A stretch of DNA of 64,000 nt from Pogona vitticeps (taxonomy: Eukaryota > Chordata > Lepidosauria > Squamata > Agamidae). Below are positions 23,946 to 36,087 of this stretch, piece after piece. The DNA lies in contig NC_135786.1 in assembly GCF_051106095.1 (NCBI RefSeq), positions 16,080,501-16,144,500 of the forward strand. The letters run 5' to 3'. Both the position numbers and the translations under genes were made by a program. The notes under the pieces were generated by a model. That model saw only the letters and a list, made by a program, of their open reading frames with translations. It was not told where the DNA came from and did not search any database. Numbering within the stretch: the stretch's first letter is position 1; every line of letters starts with the position of its first letter.

Positions 23946-24172
23946 CATGGTGCAGTGGTTAAATTGCAATACTGCAGTCAAGACTCTGTTCACAATATCA
24001 GCTTGATCCCAGCAGGCTTAGGTAGCTGGTAAACTGAGATTGGTAAACTGAAGGTCAGTAAACTAAATACCCAGCTCTCGCGGGGGGGGGGGAATGTTTA
24101 ACTGGAATAATTAAATAGTAATTTAAGAGTGCTTTAAGTGCTATGGGCAGTATATAAGCATTACATTTTGTT
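23946..24172 (+). mobile_element. tRNA-derived SINE (family 2)
   Basis: catggtgcagtggttaaattgc, actgcagtcaagactctgttcac, tcagcttgatcccagc (B-box), tacccagctc, a G-run, then gagtgctttaagtgctatgg and gcagtatataagc. The 3' end resembles L2-type LINE tails. It is related to the copy at 52795. Confidence 0.68.
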
Positions 24173-26766
24173 TTTACTTTGCTTTATTCTTGAACAATCT
24201 TCTTACTTCCCTGGAGCATGGTGTCTGCCCCCTAGTAACTGAAGAGGTGCCGCAGGCTACAAAGGCTTTAATTAATTTAAATTAATTTTAAAACTAAAAG
24301 AACTAGAATTTGAACACTCTTGGGATTCCCGTAGTATTTACACCAACATTCATGAGACTAGATTTTATAGTTTTGTGGCAATAGTGAAGATAAACATACA
24401 CACACTTTTACTATTATAAATATTCATAGGGAATGCTTTTTCCAACCCATCTTTTAATTTAGTAAAATGCTTTTCCAGCTATAATTATTAAAAGATATTA
24501 ATTTAGTATAATATTTCTTAAATGAAAGAGTATTGTAGGACTATAATACAAATTAGTATTTTAAAATAAAAAAACCCAAGAAAAACGTTAATGTTTTATT
24601 ATCACTCCTGTTTTAGCAACACAGTTAATGACAATGACCACCAGAATTAAAAAAAAAAAACAACAACCATGAAACATACACTTCTCATACTAGAACCCAT
24701 TCCTTTAAGTAGCAAGTCACTAATATTTTAAGAGTGCTTTTAAAACTGCAGCCAAAAAGCATGCTAATTTAAAGATCAATTAAAACTACTAAGGTAGAGG
24801 GAATAGCATGCTGCCTACTGCAAAGGCTACTGTGGATCTATAATGTTTCACAGGACCTTTCAAGTAAGCTCAATCTTCCTGTCCTAATTTTCAATATGTC
24901 TGATCCACACACCGATGAGGAGGGAGTACAGCACAAGGAACACAGAAAAAAGAGTGGTACCCCAAACAGGATAGGAATTCATGGCTGCCATGACCTGTAG
25001 TGCTAGGACCACACATCTGGAAGAAGTTGTGCCTTAGTCTACCACACTTGGTCTACCACGCCCACATACGATGTCAAAAGAAAATACTGTACACATTATA
25101 TAAGTTCTAGGTGCTTAAAAGGCAGGTATCTAAATTGACAGCTGTAAAATCATGGGATCCGAATTTTAGAATGAGAACTGCTAGTCCCACGTAGGGATGA
25201 GGAAGCAACTTTCTTTCTTTTTCTTTTCTTTTTTTGTAGACAATCAACATTTGCAAATTTCTTCATATTAAAGCTGGGCGCAAAACCCAACTCCAGTCTG
25301 GCCGTCTTTTTTGGTGATGGATCTACAGTTCAAGATGCCATACTATTGATGGCCACCCAGCTTCTATTCAGCTAACAGCTAATCTTGACTTGGGGTCAAT
25401 GTGACTTCAACAGGCTTCTGTGACATTCCATACATATCAGTAGTGCTGGTCAAATTTCTAGGAGCTTTTAAGTGCCTTCTCCCCATCCAATATGGCTTGA
25501 AGCACTGTGAAAAGTGCAGAGGATGATACAATGCCCAAATAAGGCTGTAGGATCATGTGATAACTTACCTTTTGCCCAATGCAGAATATGTGATGCATAG
25601 TTCATCTCTATAACATTTCACTGGCAATTCTATGATGCCCTTTGCTAGACTCTGGAAAGTGATGGTCTATGCACAGCTTAAAGAGTTCCTAAAGCACTTG
25701 GGTTGTGTACAGAGAGCAGGAAATGGTATATGGCTAGCATGAGAGATGTGGTACAGCTCCCTGAATATTACGGTAGTTTGGTTCAATCGGTAAATTAGTT
25801 TGGTTTGGTTTGTAGTTGTTGGCCATTAGGAGATCAGCTGGTTTTTGCTTACATGACTGACATCTCAGGCATTAGCATTGAAAGGTTTCCACATATCTGG
25901 ACAGAAAACTATTACAAGAGGAGAAAATGTGCATTATTCTTACATGTGATCTGACCATAAGGGTCAAATTACACGAGATGCTCTTATTGTATTTTAGAAG
26001 CAGAGATCTTAGTGGTCCTCCAGTGCTGGGATTTCCAAACAGCAATGTGCCTGAACAATCAGGCAAGTAAATGAAGCCTATGCTTACTCCCTGATGACCA
26101 CTCATAAAACAAAGCAGGTTGATTTGCAAGATATGGGGATAGGCGACGTTCCTGCTAAGATGAACAGATGACTTTTTCATTTAAGACAGTTCTGCTTCTA
26201 GATTTGCACTTGAGCATTTTTGTAGCTTTAACCTAAAAAAATAAAATAAAATTATAACAGAGAAATGTAACTATTCCCTCAGAAAGGTACGAGCTATGGA
26301 AGATTCTGTCTCCTTTTCAAATAAAGGAAGCATTATTAATTTTAAGAGGGAGAAAAAAACCTTTTGTCTGAAGGCATACCATCCTGAGCCATCATTCTCC
26401 ATTGTGGATGTAGAGCGATCAATATTTCAGCGCTGATGTATGGTTATTGCTTTGGAGCATAGTACCCTCTTTATTACTTTGGCCTTGCAGTGAAATCACC
26501 TGTGACAAAAACGTTATTAGGAACTACAGGGGTAAAAATAGCTGTGCTGCCCGATAATGTGTGGCCTGTGATGAACCACTAATACCAAATAGGTTGTGGG
26601 GGTGGAAATGCAAGTAGGAAACCTAAACGTATTTCCTATTCATCACGAAGGGATGGTGCAGTTTGAAAGTGCCAAGTACTTAACAGCCTTTTTTAAAAAA
26701 AATCTTGATCACCTTTGCAATAGCAGTGCTTTTAACAGAATAGGAAGTGAATGAACAGATTCCATT
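24173..26766. other. AT-rich unique intergenic DNA
   Basis: A long stretch almost free of repeats. Very AT-rich at 24250-24800, more mixed after 24850. No exon or RNA gene recognised. Confidence 0.5.
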
Positions 26767-26774
26767 CTCTAAGG

Positions 26775-27024
26775 TCGTGTTTTCTAACTTTGGGTGCCCA
26801 GATGTCTGATTATGTCATTCTCCTCTTCTGTAAAGGTTTTTACATGTACACTACTGAGAGTAGTGCCGTCCACTCATGTGGCAGTATATAAATCTCAAAA
26901 ACAAACAAACAAATAAATGTTGTTGAACTACAACTCCCAGAAATCCCGGCCAGCACAGCTAGAGGTAAAGGTTTCTGGGAGTTTTAGCCCAAGAACATCT
27001 GGGAACCTAAAGTTGGACCCACAG
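26775..27024. mobile_element. hAT-type MITE split by a short retroposon tail
   Basis: Decayed termini (tcgtgttttctaactttgg ... ctaaagttggacccacag) lie inside an exact 8-bp duplication CTCTAAGG (26767-26774 and 27025-27032). Inside, gcccagatgt is separated from tgttgaactacaactcccag by about 115 bp ending gtggcagtatataaatctc and (CAAA)n. That insert resembles the 3' end of the family 2 SINE or L2 tails. Confidence 0.8.
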
Positions 27025-27284
27025 CTCTAAGGTACTGCTACAGATTTTTAAAAAGAACATTATGTGCCACTCCCATTAATGAAAGCCCTGGACCCATTTT
27101 GCAAACCAAAAGATAGGCAGCAGTTATCCTCCAGGTGGAGGGGAAAAAACCTGAAAGATATGGAATACGTGTGCTCCAAGAGTCTAACAGATTTACATAT
27201 AGGCATGCTTAATAGGAAAGACAGAGACAAATTTCATTGTTAGTCCCAGTTAGACTGGACCTATGAAATAACTGGACATTCTAA

Positions 27285-27665
27285 ATTTTATTATTTATTT
27301 AAAAATTATCCCACCTTTCTGCTTAAAAAGGACCTAAAGTGGCTTACATCATTTAAAAGACAGTATTTAAAAACTGGGGGGGGGGGGGGGGGGAACAGTA
27401 GGTATACAAATATTGAAAAGAATTAAACAAATATATTAAAAATTGTAAAGAACATCAACACTAAAAATACATTTAAAAGCAACAAAGCATAACAACCCAT
27501 TTTAAACAAACCCTCTCAGACAGCCAATCACTAAGGGCAAAGGCTGCCTAAAGAGAAAGGTATTCATCTGCTTATGGAAGGACAGCAAAGATGGGGCCAG
27601 CCTGGCTTCCGGTGGGAGGTTGTTCCAAAGTCCAGAAGCAACAACCATCCTTATGTAGTTTCATT
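27285..27665 (-). mobile_element. L2-type LINE 3' end
   Basis: Read on the minus strand, ttctggactttggaacaacctcc (a decayed PRLWN block), ctttgctgtccttccataagc and ttagtgattggctgtctgag match the end of the LINE at 5.8-6.3 kb. The copy ends ccactttaggtcctttttaagc ... aaataataaaa. A G-run of about 18 lies at 27376-27393. Confidence 0.68.
27376..27394 (+). repeat. Poly(G) run of about 18
   Basis: Single-base run inside the LINE 3' end. Its length may be affected by sequencing error. Similar G or C runs occur at 478-488, 9964-9972, 49166-49179, 51364-51379 and 63604-63616. Confidence 0.9.
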
Positions 27666-29177
27666 GAGCTGCTTGGTCTACTCCAGTTAGGAGTAAACTC
27701 TCAGATTTACTATAGCTCACATGAAGCCACAACATCCTGAGTCAAACGATAAGGCCATTTAGCCCACAAGTACATGGATGGCAGCTTTTAGGCAAGCCTT
27801 CTTTAAGTCCTGTCTGGAGGTTTGCAGAAACAGGAGAAAGATTAGATAAATTCACTTACCAGGCAATGGAGGGGTTAAAACTGTGGGGCTGGCTCCTAGT
27901 GAGCCAGCTATAACCTTTCAAAGAAGAGAGGCTGGATTCTTTCCTTCTGCATCCTTCCCTCCTGGCATTCAGGGCCTACCACTTTAACTGACATAGTGGG
28001 CAAACCATGCGCAGTTCTGCCTAGCAAATACTGTAGAAAACATGGTTGCTAAGAGAGTATCTGAATGAACCGACATAAAACAGAGATAAGTGCAGTTGTA
28101 ACTTGGGCAAAAACGGTTTTGTTTTTACTGTTTTCCCAGGCCCTTGCTACATCTTTGAACGAACTCCTGCACTCTCCTTCTTTCACGCAGTTTGTTCCCC
28201 ACGTTCCCATGGTACTGGCCAAATGACGTTTGGTGGTAACCCAGAGCTCCTGTTTTTTTTGCAGAATGTCAGCTCTGGTGCACACCAACCCCTGCTAGAT
28301 TCAAAAACACTGCCCTGCATTTTGCTGCACATCTCAATAGCTCTGCCTGGCCAACAAGAATTGGGATATATAATCCTGTGAATGCTTACTTAGGCGTACA
28401 TCCCACGGTAAACCAAGTAATGCGCAAAGAGGGAAGATATGTGGCCTGCCTGACGGAGGGAAGGGAGCTCCTAGAATTTAATTCACTAAAACTTCATTTG
28501 TTATTTATAATTCATCCTAATTTTTAACAATCGTTTTAATAGTCACTGGGCAAAATCATAGTGGCTAGTTATGCCCATGTACGTGAAATGGTTTAAACTG
28601 CAGTGGCGAATTGCCACAAGTAAGCAAATCACCTCATATATCCCTTGTCACATACAGTATCAGCTCATGCACATACCAGTTCATGCAATTGGTGAGGGAT
28701 ATAAGTGTTAACCACCAGTAATTTGCTACCACAATATATATCACTGCATTTATACGGTACCTGTATAATTAACCAACAGGTTCCTGGCCATTTCTTTAAT
28801 CATTATAAAGTCAACAGCATTCATGGTCTGAGTGATGATTAATACCTCACATTACAGGGAGTTTTACTTAGAGGCAAATTGAGAGGTAATTTTAATCACT
28901 TTTCTTCCCTCAATTTTAAAGTAGCAACACATCCCCAAAGCATCACTATTAATGCAGCAGTTAATTTTTTTATAGCATTGGCTAAACAGAATTAACAAAT
29001 TAAGTTTTGAATTTACATTAACATTAATGTTTTAGCTTTTACACTGACATTTCCAGACTTTAAGGCAGGTTTGCACTTGAAGGGCTTACACAAGGCAATT
29101 GCCGTCGTGATTGCCATCCCAAGACATTTTGCTTCCAGAGGCACAGCCCAAATGATAAATTAAATAAATAAAAACTT
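27666..29177. other. Unique intergenic DNA with a TAAT-rich stretch
   Basis: Repeat-free. From 28500 to 29060 there are many TAAT/ATTA motifs, and it could be a conserved non-coding element. That cannot be judged without a cross-species comparison. Confidence 0.4.
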
Positions 29178-30192
29178 CCTTAATGGGAAGGCCTGATCAC
29201 CTTATCTATCTCCTGAGAAATCTATATGTGGGACAGGATGCAACAATTAGAACTGGATACGGAACAACTGATTAGTTCAAAATTGGGAAAGGAGTACGAC
29301 AAGGCTGTATATCGTCCCCTGGCTTATTTAACTTATTTGCAGGACACATCATGTGAAAGGCTGGACTGGATGAATCCCAAACTGGAATTAAGATTGCCGG
29401 AAGAAATATCAACAACCTCAGATATGAAGATGATACCACTCTGATGGCAGAAAGTGAGGAGGAATTAAAGAGCCTCTTAATGAGGGTGAAAGAGGAGAGC
29501 ACAAAAAATGGTCTGAAGCTCAACATAAAAAAACCAAACGAATGTCATGGCCACTTCCTGGCAAATAGAAGGGGAAGATATGGAAGCAGTGACAGATTTT
29601 ACTTTCTTGGGCTCCATGATTGCTGCAGATGATGACAGCAGCCCCGAAATTAAAAGACGCCTGCTTTTTGGGAGGAAAGCGATGACAAACCTAGACAGCA
29701 CCTTAAAAAGCAGAGATATCACCTTGCCAACAAAGATCCACATAGTCAAAGCGATGGTTTTTCAAACAGCGATGTATGGAAGTGAGAGCTGGGCCATAAC
29801 GAAGGCTGACCGCCGAAGAATTGATGCTTATGAATTGTGGTGCTGGAGGAGACTCTTGAGTGTCCCCTGGACTGCAAAGAAAACAAACCTATCCATTCTA
29901 AAGGAAATCAACCCTGAGTGCTCACTGAAAGGACAGATCTTGAAGCTGAGGCTCCAATACCTTGGCCATCTCATGAGAAGACTCCCTGGAAAAGATCCTG
30001 ATGTTGGGAAAGTGTGAGGGCAAAAGGAGAAGGGGACGACAGAGGATGAGATGGTTGGACAGTGTCATTGAAGTGACCAACATAAATTTGACACAACTCC
30101 AGGAGGCAGTGGAAATCAGGAGGGCTTGGCGTACTCTGGTCCATGGGGTCACGAAAAGTCAGACACGAATTAACGACTAAACAACAACAACC
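29178..30192 (+). mobile_element. Bov-B LINE, 5'-truncated RT-to-tail fragment
   Basis: The copy begins inside the RT (GRPDHLIYLLRNLYVGQ), passes the GVRQGC region and the catalytic loop, and continues through TTLMAESEEELKSLLM, AVTDFTFLGSMIAAD, HLMRR and the tail cgactaaacaacaacaa. The catalytic YADD is read here as YEDD (tat gaa gat gat near 29425), and several frame breaks are present, so it is dead. The minus-strand open frames here are shadows. Confidence 0.9.
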
Positions 30193-31024
30193 TCTATCCT
30201 ACTCCTTTATTTGTACTTTAAAAATATATTGTAACATGCATTGAGTCCCTGTTCTTGGAGAAAAGCAGGATAAAAACCAGGTAAATAAATTTTAAAAAGA
30301 AAGTTCCTTCATAGCCTACTTTTAAAAAGTCCTACTTAGTGTGGTGACTATTTGGACTCCAGCTGTTTGTAATTTGCCCTGTCAATGGGTACCAGCTGTT
30401 CTTTTCAAGGTACTTCTTGGCACTGCCAAGTCATCATTCTGCTTAGATGTAAAGTAAAAGTACCAGCAGTCACCATAAAAATTTGGAATTTCACATTATG
30501 AGATCTTCGGACTGACCTTATAAAGAGATTGCTACAGTGAAGGCGGAGGATCCCTTCTGGGCTTCAGTGCAAACTTGAAAAGATCTGCTGGATGTGTTCT
30601 GAAATTCGAATTTTAGCTTAAAATCCAGAATGGATTCATTTTCTCCACTAGCATATGAGATCCCCACCTCCATGTGATTGGTCTAATATGGGTTGTGGCA
30701 TTCTACTCATGTTCTCTTGCTAGCCAGGTAAACTCTGTTCCCCTGCCTTGGTCTTGCTAGGAAAACTTTGTTGTCTGGAAAATGTTAACGGTCACGGTGT
30801 TATTATTAGACTTATCTTTCTAAGCTTTTAAACAAGTCTTGCTACAAACCCCCTTTATCAAAACCCCTTGAGGACCAATGGAGCAATGAGCTATTGAACA
30901 CTCCTCTTCTTGCCTTTTATCTCTTCTTTTTATACTATTATCAAGAATGGATTCTTCTCTGGGCTCTTACTAAGCCACAGCCACCTGCTTGGTGGTGGAA
31001 GGAACCAAGCCTTTTTGGGAAGTC
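30193..31024. other. Intergenic DNA, nothing recognised
   Basis: A LINE-tail-like scrap at 30220-30295 (gcattgagtccctgttcttgg ... aggtaaataaat). The rest is unique. Confidence 0.45.
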
Positions 31025-31197
31025 AACAAATGAAACTGCCTTATATGGAATCAAGTGGATCACCATCTGATTGCCTACACTGGCTGACCACAATTCTCTA
31101 AAGCTTTTCAACAAGGCCCCTCTCTTATCTGCAAGGCCAGGGATAAAACCTGAAACCTGTATACAAAGTATGAGCTCTGCCACTCAACCACCTTTCA
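31025..31197 (-). mobile_element. tRNA-related sauropsid SINE, minus orientation
   Basis: On the plus strand the copy starts aaactgccttatatggaatc and passes attgcctacactggctgacc. It ends ctctgccactcaacca, which on the minus strand reads as a tRNA-like ggttgagtggcagagc (A box). A partial copy of the same family lies at 55125-55250. Confidence 0.6.
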
Positions 31198-31339
31198 TTG
31201 TTGGAAAGGGTGAGAGAAACATGGAACTGCCGCCTCTACACCTGCCTGTGGAAATTAATCAGCATCTCATCTGAATGCTGCTGCAGCTGAATCACTGGTC
31301 TTAAAATGTTTTCTGGGGGTTGCAAGCTTCCAGAAATTC

Positions 31340-31928
31340 CCCAGCCAGTAAGTGAATCTTGAGAGTTGCAAATCACAAAGTAACTTTTAAAATCAAAGAA
31401 CATGAGAGACACTGCAGACTAAAACAACCGGAAATAGCTGAACATGCCCTAAAACAACCTGGACATGAAATTCTATTTCAAAATACTGAAGTACTGGACA
31501 ACACCAGCAACTGGGAAGCCATTGAAATCCATAAACATAAACAGAATTTCACCAAAAAGGAATAAGGCCTAAAACTAAACGTGGCCTGGCTCCCGATATT
31601 GAAAAATACAGCATGTAAAAGGTCAATGAACTCTACCCAGCCACAAGGACCAGGGATCATTGCACAAAAAAGACCAGCTAACGACATCCATCAATCACAG
31701 TAACAATCTCCCCCTCCTTATCGAAACAAAAAACATGCTGATCACCCAATCTCCTGAAAAAAGACAAAAACTGTTCCCACAGCTATAAATACTCAGCTAT
31801 CAAACAAAGAGCATGGACAGAGTTCCTACTCCAGTCCTCTGAATATGCCGGTCACAGAGACTGGCGAAACGTCAGGAAGAACAACCTTCAGAACACGGCC
31901 AAAGAGCCCGAAAAACCCACAACAACCA
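31340..31928 (+). mobile_element. Penelope-like element, 3' end with GIY-YIG endonuclease remnant
   Basis: The plus strand encodes KIKEHERHCRLKQPE, AEHALKQPGHEILFQNTEVLD and EAIEIHKHKQNF, the C-terminal half of the GIY-YIG-type endonuclease of Penelope-like retroelements. About 250 bp of 3' untranslated sequence follow. It ends with a conserved tail (agactggcgaaacgtcaggaagaac ... gcccgaaaaacccacaacaacc) that recurs at 3.5, 7.4 and 7.8 kb. The element is 5'-truncated and broken. The tail holds a hammerhead-like core, listed separately. Confidence 0.78.
31835..31877 (+). ncRNA. Hammerhead-ribozyme-like motif in Penelope tail
   Basis: The order of parts is TCCT, CTGAATA, stem II (GCCGG ... CTGGC, 5 bp with loop TCACAGAGA), GAAA, CGTC, AGGA. 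This fits a minimal type I hammerhead: CUGANGA, stem II, GAAA, a very short stem III (ACGU is self-complementary), cleavage after GUC, and UCCU pairing AGGA as stem I. The sixth base of the CUGANGA box is T instead of G in this copy, which would be expected to weaken or abolish activity. Hammerheads are known in Penelope-like elements. Confidence 0.65.
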
Positions 31929-34000
31929 CTAACTTTTAAAAGTTTTGTGGAACCACAGCCGAATGTCAGAACTGGATTGTACAACTCCTAAAGTGTTGAA
32001 AAAAGAAGACAAACTATTTCTATTTTTCCCAATGATTTTTCTTCTTCATTTGACTTGAGATTGGCGCTCTCAAGGCTCTTTCTGTGTGGAGCTTAAGTAG
32101 GCGTTTGAGGAATTTTCTGGTGATGTGACAAGTCTGAAGGATGACAACAGCCGTTTGTATTGTATTTAACAGATATGATCACACATCCTCATGGGGATAA
32201 GCTGATGGGGGTGGATTTTGAGCAAAAAACAGCTCTAAGGGAAAGGATGATGCATGTGCATGCAGCATACCCTCCTACCTATCTTCTGCAGACACCCTCA
32301 CAGCCTCATGAGATGGTGAAGGAGGAAAAAAAGCACATGGGAACGTGTTTCCTAATTATTTAGAAAACATCAGTGTCCCTATGAAACTCAGAAGGGAGGC
32401 AATGAAGAAATTAGAAAAGATAATCAGGTGTAGGATGTGCCAGGGGAGATCAAGATCATCCACACTCTTCAATTTCCAATCTCCATGTATGAGTGTGAAA
32501 GCTGGACAGTAAAGAAAGCTGACAGGAAAATAAATGATTTGTTTGAAATGTGGTACTGTGGGATAACATTGACTACCAGAAAGAGAAAAAAGTAGGTCCT
32601 AGATCAAATCAAGCCTTAACTATCTCTGGAAGCAAAGTAATGTTGAAACTGAGGCTGCCCTACTTTGGGCACATCATGAAAATACAGGGTTCTCTGGAAA
32701 AGACAATAATGCTGGGAAAAATTGAAGGCAGCAGGAAAAAAGGAAAACAAAATATAAAGTACATCGATTCTCTAAAGGAATAAGAGGCTTACGTTTGCAA
32801 GAGCTGAGCAGGGCTAAGGACAAGGCATTCTAGAAATCACTCGTTCATGGGGTTGTCATATGTCAGATGCAACTTGACAACACAAAGCAGCAATCCCTCT
32901 TTTAAAGTAAAATGGACATGCAGATTTGGCCCAGAAAGAAGTTACACCCACCAACAGAGCCTCGGAAAATTAGGTTTCTGGACTGCAGCTCATAGAGTTC
33001 CTGAAGAACTTTTTGAAGCTGTGAAAAATTTGGGAAGTCCTGCTTCTGTGACATCCCTCGTTTTTGGCCATGATGGTTAGGGCTAATGAGAGTTGCAGTC
33101 CATCTATGATCACCCATGCTGTGAAGCCTAGGGCAATGCTAATTATCACAGCCACCCTGTCAGGTGCTGTATCCTGAGATTAGGCAGCTGGTTCTTATCA
33201 TGTTGGCAGCTGTATAGTTAAAGTCTGGTAGCAGCACACCCTCCCCCTTCACCACTGCCAAAGTTAGGCAGGCATGTAAGAAAAGTACCCCTTTTTAAGG
33301 TTGGTGTCTATTTCTGCACATCTCAGTTTTACTCAGTGCAGACATGGCCCCTTTTTGTTTGGTTATTACTGGTTACACATAAGACAGTTTAGACTAATAG
33401 GGAAACTGTAAATCTTTATAATCACTTTAACTTTGAACTTTTGCTAACTAACCTGCTAGGAATCTTCAATCATCTCAAAGCATAAATGGAGGCATTAAGT
33501 CTCTTAAATCATCCCAGGCACCTGAGATGCTGATTTATTTTTAGCTTTCCTGATGGCAAGTCCTTTCCTTGCCATACATACTCCGGTTGACATAATTTTT
33601 TTAAATTTTAAAGTATTTTGAAGAAACAGACCTGGAAATAAAACATATGCATGTCATGTGCTGCTTCCAGATCCAGAAAGAAATAGCTTCTCAGTGGTGG
33701 TTAACAAGTGGGATATGAAGACTATCACTGTTAATGGCCGTGCTGGCTATGAGATTCTGAGAGGTGTTATTAAAAAAAAACTTTTCACAGTTGTAACTGC
33801 TCATCTGGGTGGCTGGAGAGCCACTGCACAACTATGTGGCTAAGTGGAAACACTGTCAGACTAGAAAAGAAGTTTTTCTTCCCAGTGTTTTTATATGGGT
33901 TGTGTTTGTGGAATACAGTACTAGTGAACCAGAAAGTCATGAGCAAGGAGAGGTGAAAAATAAGAGAACTGAGACCGCTGCATTTGAGATCATTGTACTA
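31929..34000. other. Intergenic DNA around the old RTE remnant
   Basis: 31929-32460 and 32891-34000 are unique, with a MITE-like scrap at about 32970-33140 (ctggactgcagctcatagag ... gagttgcagtccatc). No gene. Confidence 0.45.
32462..32890 (+). mobile_element. Old RTE-clade LINE 3' remnant
   Basis: The wording MYECESWTVKKADRK, RLPYFGHIMK, GSLEKTIMLGKIEGSRKKGK and YIDSLKE matches the C-terminal part of RTE reverse transcriptases. It is clearly more divergent than the Bov-B copies nearby. The tail (catggggttgtcatatgtcagatgcaacttgacaacac) differs from the Bov-B tail, so this is a different and older RTE family. Confidence 0.7.
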
Positions 34001-34538
34001 CAGTGGGGTCTCTACTTAAGAACGTCTCTACTTAAAAACAATCCAACTTAAGAACAGTTCCATTTGCTAAATTTTGCTTCTACTTGAGAACAGAAATCCA
34101 AGATAAGAACAGGAAAAAAAACTTTCCTGCTCTTTTTTTTAACCTTAGGTCATCTTAGGTTAAAAAAAAAATTCTCCCCCTAGTGGCAGAGTATGTATTA
34201 ACCAGCTTGCATTAGTTCCTATGGGAACTAATGCTTCAATGTACGAACACACCTCTACATAACAAAAAAACAGCCAGAACGGATTAATTGGTTTTCAGTC
34301 CATTCCTATGGGAAATTTTGCTTCAACTTAAGAATGTTTCAACTTAAGAACACCATTCCAAAATGGATTAAGTTCTTAAGTAGAGGTTCCACTGTAGTTT
34401 CTATGGACGGAAAAGAGCAGATACGGATTAAATGGTTTTCAATGCATTCCTATGGGAAATGCAGATTCAACATAAGAACTTTTCAACTTGAGAACCACCT
34501 TTCAATACGGATTAAGTTCTTAAGTAGAGACCCCACTG
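34001..34538. mobile_element. Tigger-like (TA-flanked) MITE, composite
   Basis: It opens CAGTGGGGTCTCTACTTAAG and closes CTTAAGTAGAGACCCCACTG, with TA on each side (33999-34000, 34539-34540), the Tc1/mariner signature. A second closing end, cttaagtagaggttccactg then TA, lies inside at about 34375-34396. The interval therefore holds one element (34001-34394) plus the second half of another, either nested or rearranged. Repeated blocks like cattcctatgggaaat occur in both. Confidence 0.78.
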
Positions 34539-35387
34539 TATGTGGACTTAAGCAGGGAGTGGAGCACCATCCCTGTGGCTCATAAGCTTTCTTGTTGCCC
34601 AGGCCCTAACAACAATGGCACAAGGCCTGGAGGGGAGGAATTTATGTCTAGTGTTAAATTTTCCACCACTGCATAAAGCCTGGAACAATCCACTACACTT
34701 CTTTCAAAAACACTGGGTTTAGGGGGTGCCAGACCTCTGTGTAGTTCAAGATCTGTGTATAACTCTTATGTCACCCCCAAACATAACTAAAGCTTCTACC
34801 TGAGGTGGAAAACAGAAGGATGATTTCTCTTCACCCTCCTTGGCTGCTGTTTGGCGCCACCATGCCAGGAGAGGGAGCCGACTGAGCTCCACCCCAACCA
34901 CCAACAAGGGCCTCAGTAAATCTGAGACCCACCTTTCTCAGGCTACTTCCAGGAGACAAAGAGCAGCACCATATTTACTGAATATTTATGTATTGAAAAA
35001 ATCAGCATATAACCAAAACCATTGCTGTGCAATTCAAGGGAGCGGTGTGTATGTGTCATGTGTGCTAGAATCTGCACCAGATACAAGCCTCAGCAGGAAC
35101 TGGCAGCAACTGTTTCTACTTGGAATGGGATTTTGGATTTCTAGGGCTACAGATCCCACAATTCTCCATTCTGGGACCCACCTGACTTGCACCTCCCAGA
35201 CATCTAAATGTGGACTCCCCAGAACAAAGGCCTCACCAGGAAAGCCTTGAGGACATCCTGTTTCTGCCCCAGAGCTGGGTGAGAGCTTTCTTTCTAAATA
35301 GGAAGTTGTGTGGAGCTAGGCCTAACTCCTCCAAGTTAAGGTCTTTCTCCAAGGTGAGACACGATTAGGTTTACAATTAGACGCACA

Positions 35388-35740
35388 CAGTGGTGCCTCG
35401 CTTAGCGATTGCTTCGTTTAACAATGAGGTTTTAGGAGTGATCTTGCGCTCTGTTTAGCGATGTTTCCAATGGGGGAATTTTGCATAGCGATGACAGTTT
35501 GGGTCCCCCTGTTTCACTTAGCGATGTCCGTTTCCACTATTTTTAAAGTGTCTTAAAATGTTCAAAAACTGTTTAAAATGCTTGGAATCGTTAGTGCACC
35601 TTGTAAAACCTTTGCAAACTTAATTTGGCTTTGTTCTGAGTCTTCGTTAATTTTTGATGAATTTCCCCCCCATTGGAATGCATTGACAGCTGTCAAACCT
35701 ACAGTTCAATGCATTCCAATGGGGAATGCATTGTATATAC
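35388..35740 (+). mobile_element. Tigger-like MITE, 5' half
   Basis: CAGTGGTGCCTCGCTTAGCGATTGC followed by ttagcgatgtttccaatggggg and catagcgatgac marks the same subfamily as 60987-61411. The matching right terminus is missing; the sequence fades near 35740 after ttccaatggggaatgcattg. Confidence 0.7.
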
Positions 35741-36087
35741 ATATACATATCAATATCAGATGTCCTCATCTTCCCCCATTGCTTATCCTAAGATTTGTTT
35801 ATCCTAAGATATATTTCTATGTGAGATAGATTTAAAGCCAGAGCATCCAACATCACCTGGAGTCATTGCTTGTACATGCTATAGCAAACTCTTTTTTTGC
35901 ATTACTGTATAATTTTAAGTAATATCAATAGCAGATTACAGGACAGTTGTACTCATATTGTGCTAACTGGCCTCTCACAGATACCCAGTTGGCCACTGCA
36001 TGAACAGGGTGCTGGAGAAAGCAGGCCTTCGCTCTAATCTAACATGGCTTTTTTGTTCTTAAATTTTCTTACCTTCAAAATTCAGAG

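Noticed and set aside
34840-35250. 136-codon open frame
   Set aside because: No family resemblance; it is in intergenic DNA and part of it resembles MITE text near 35140.
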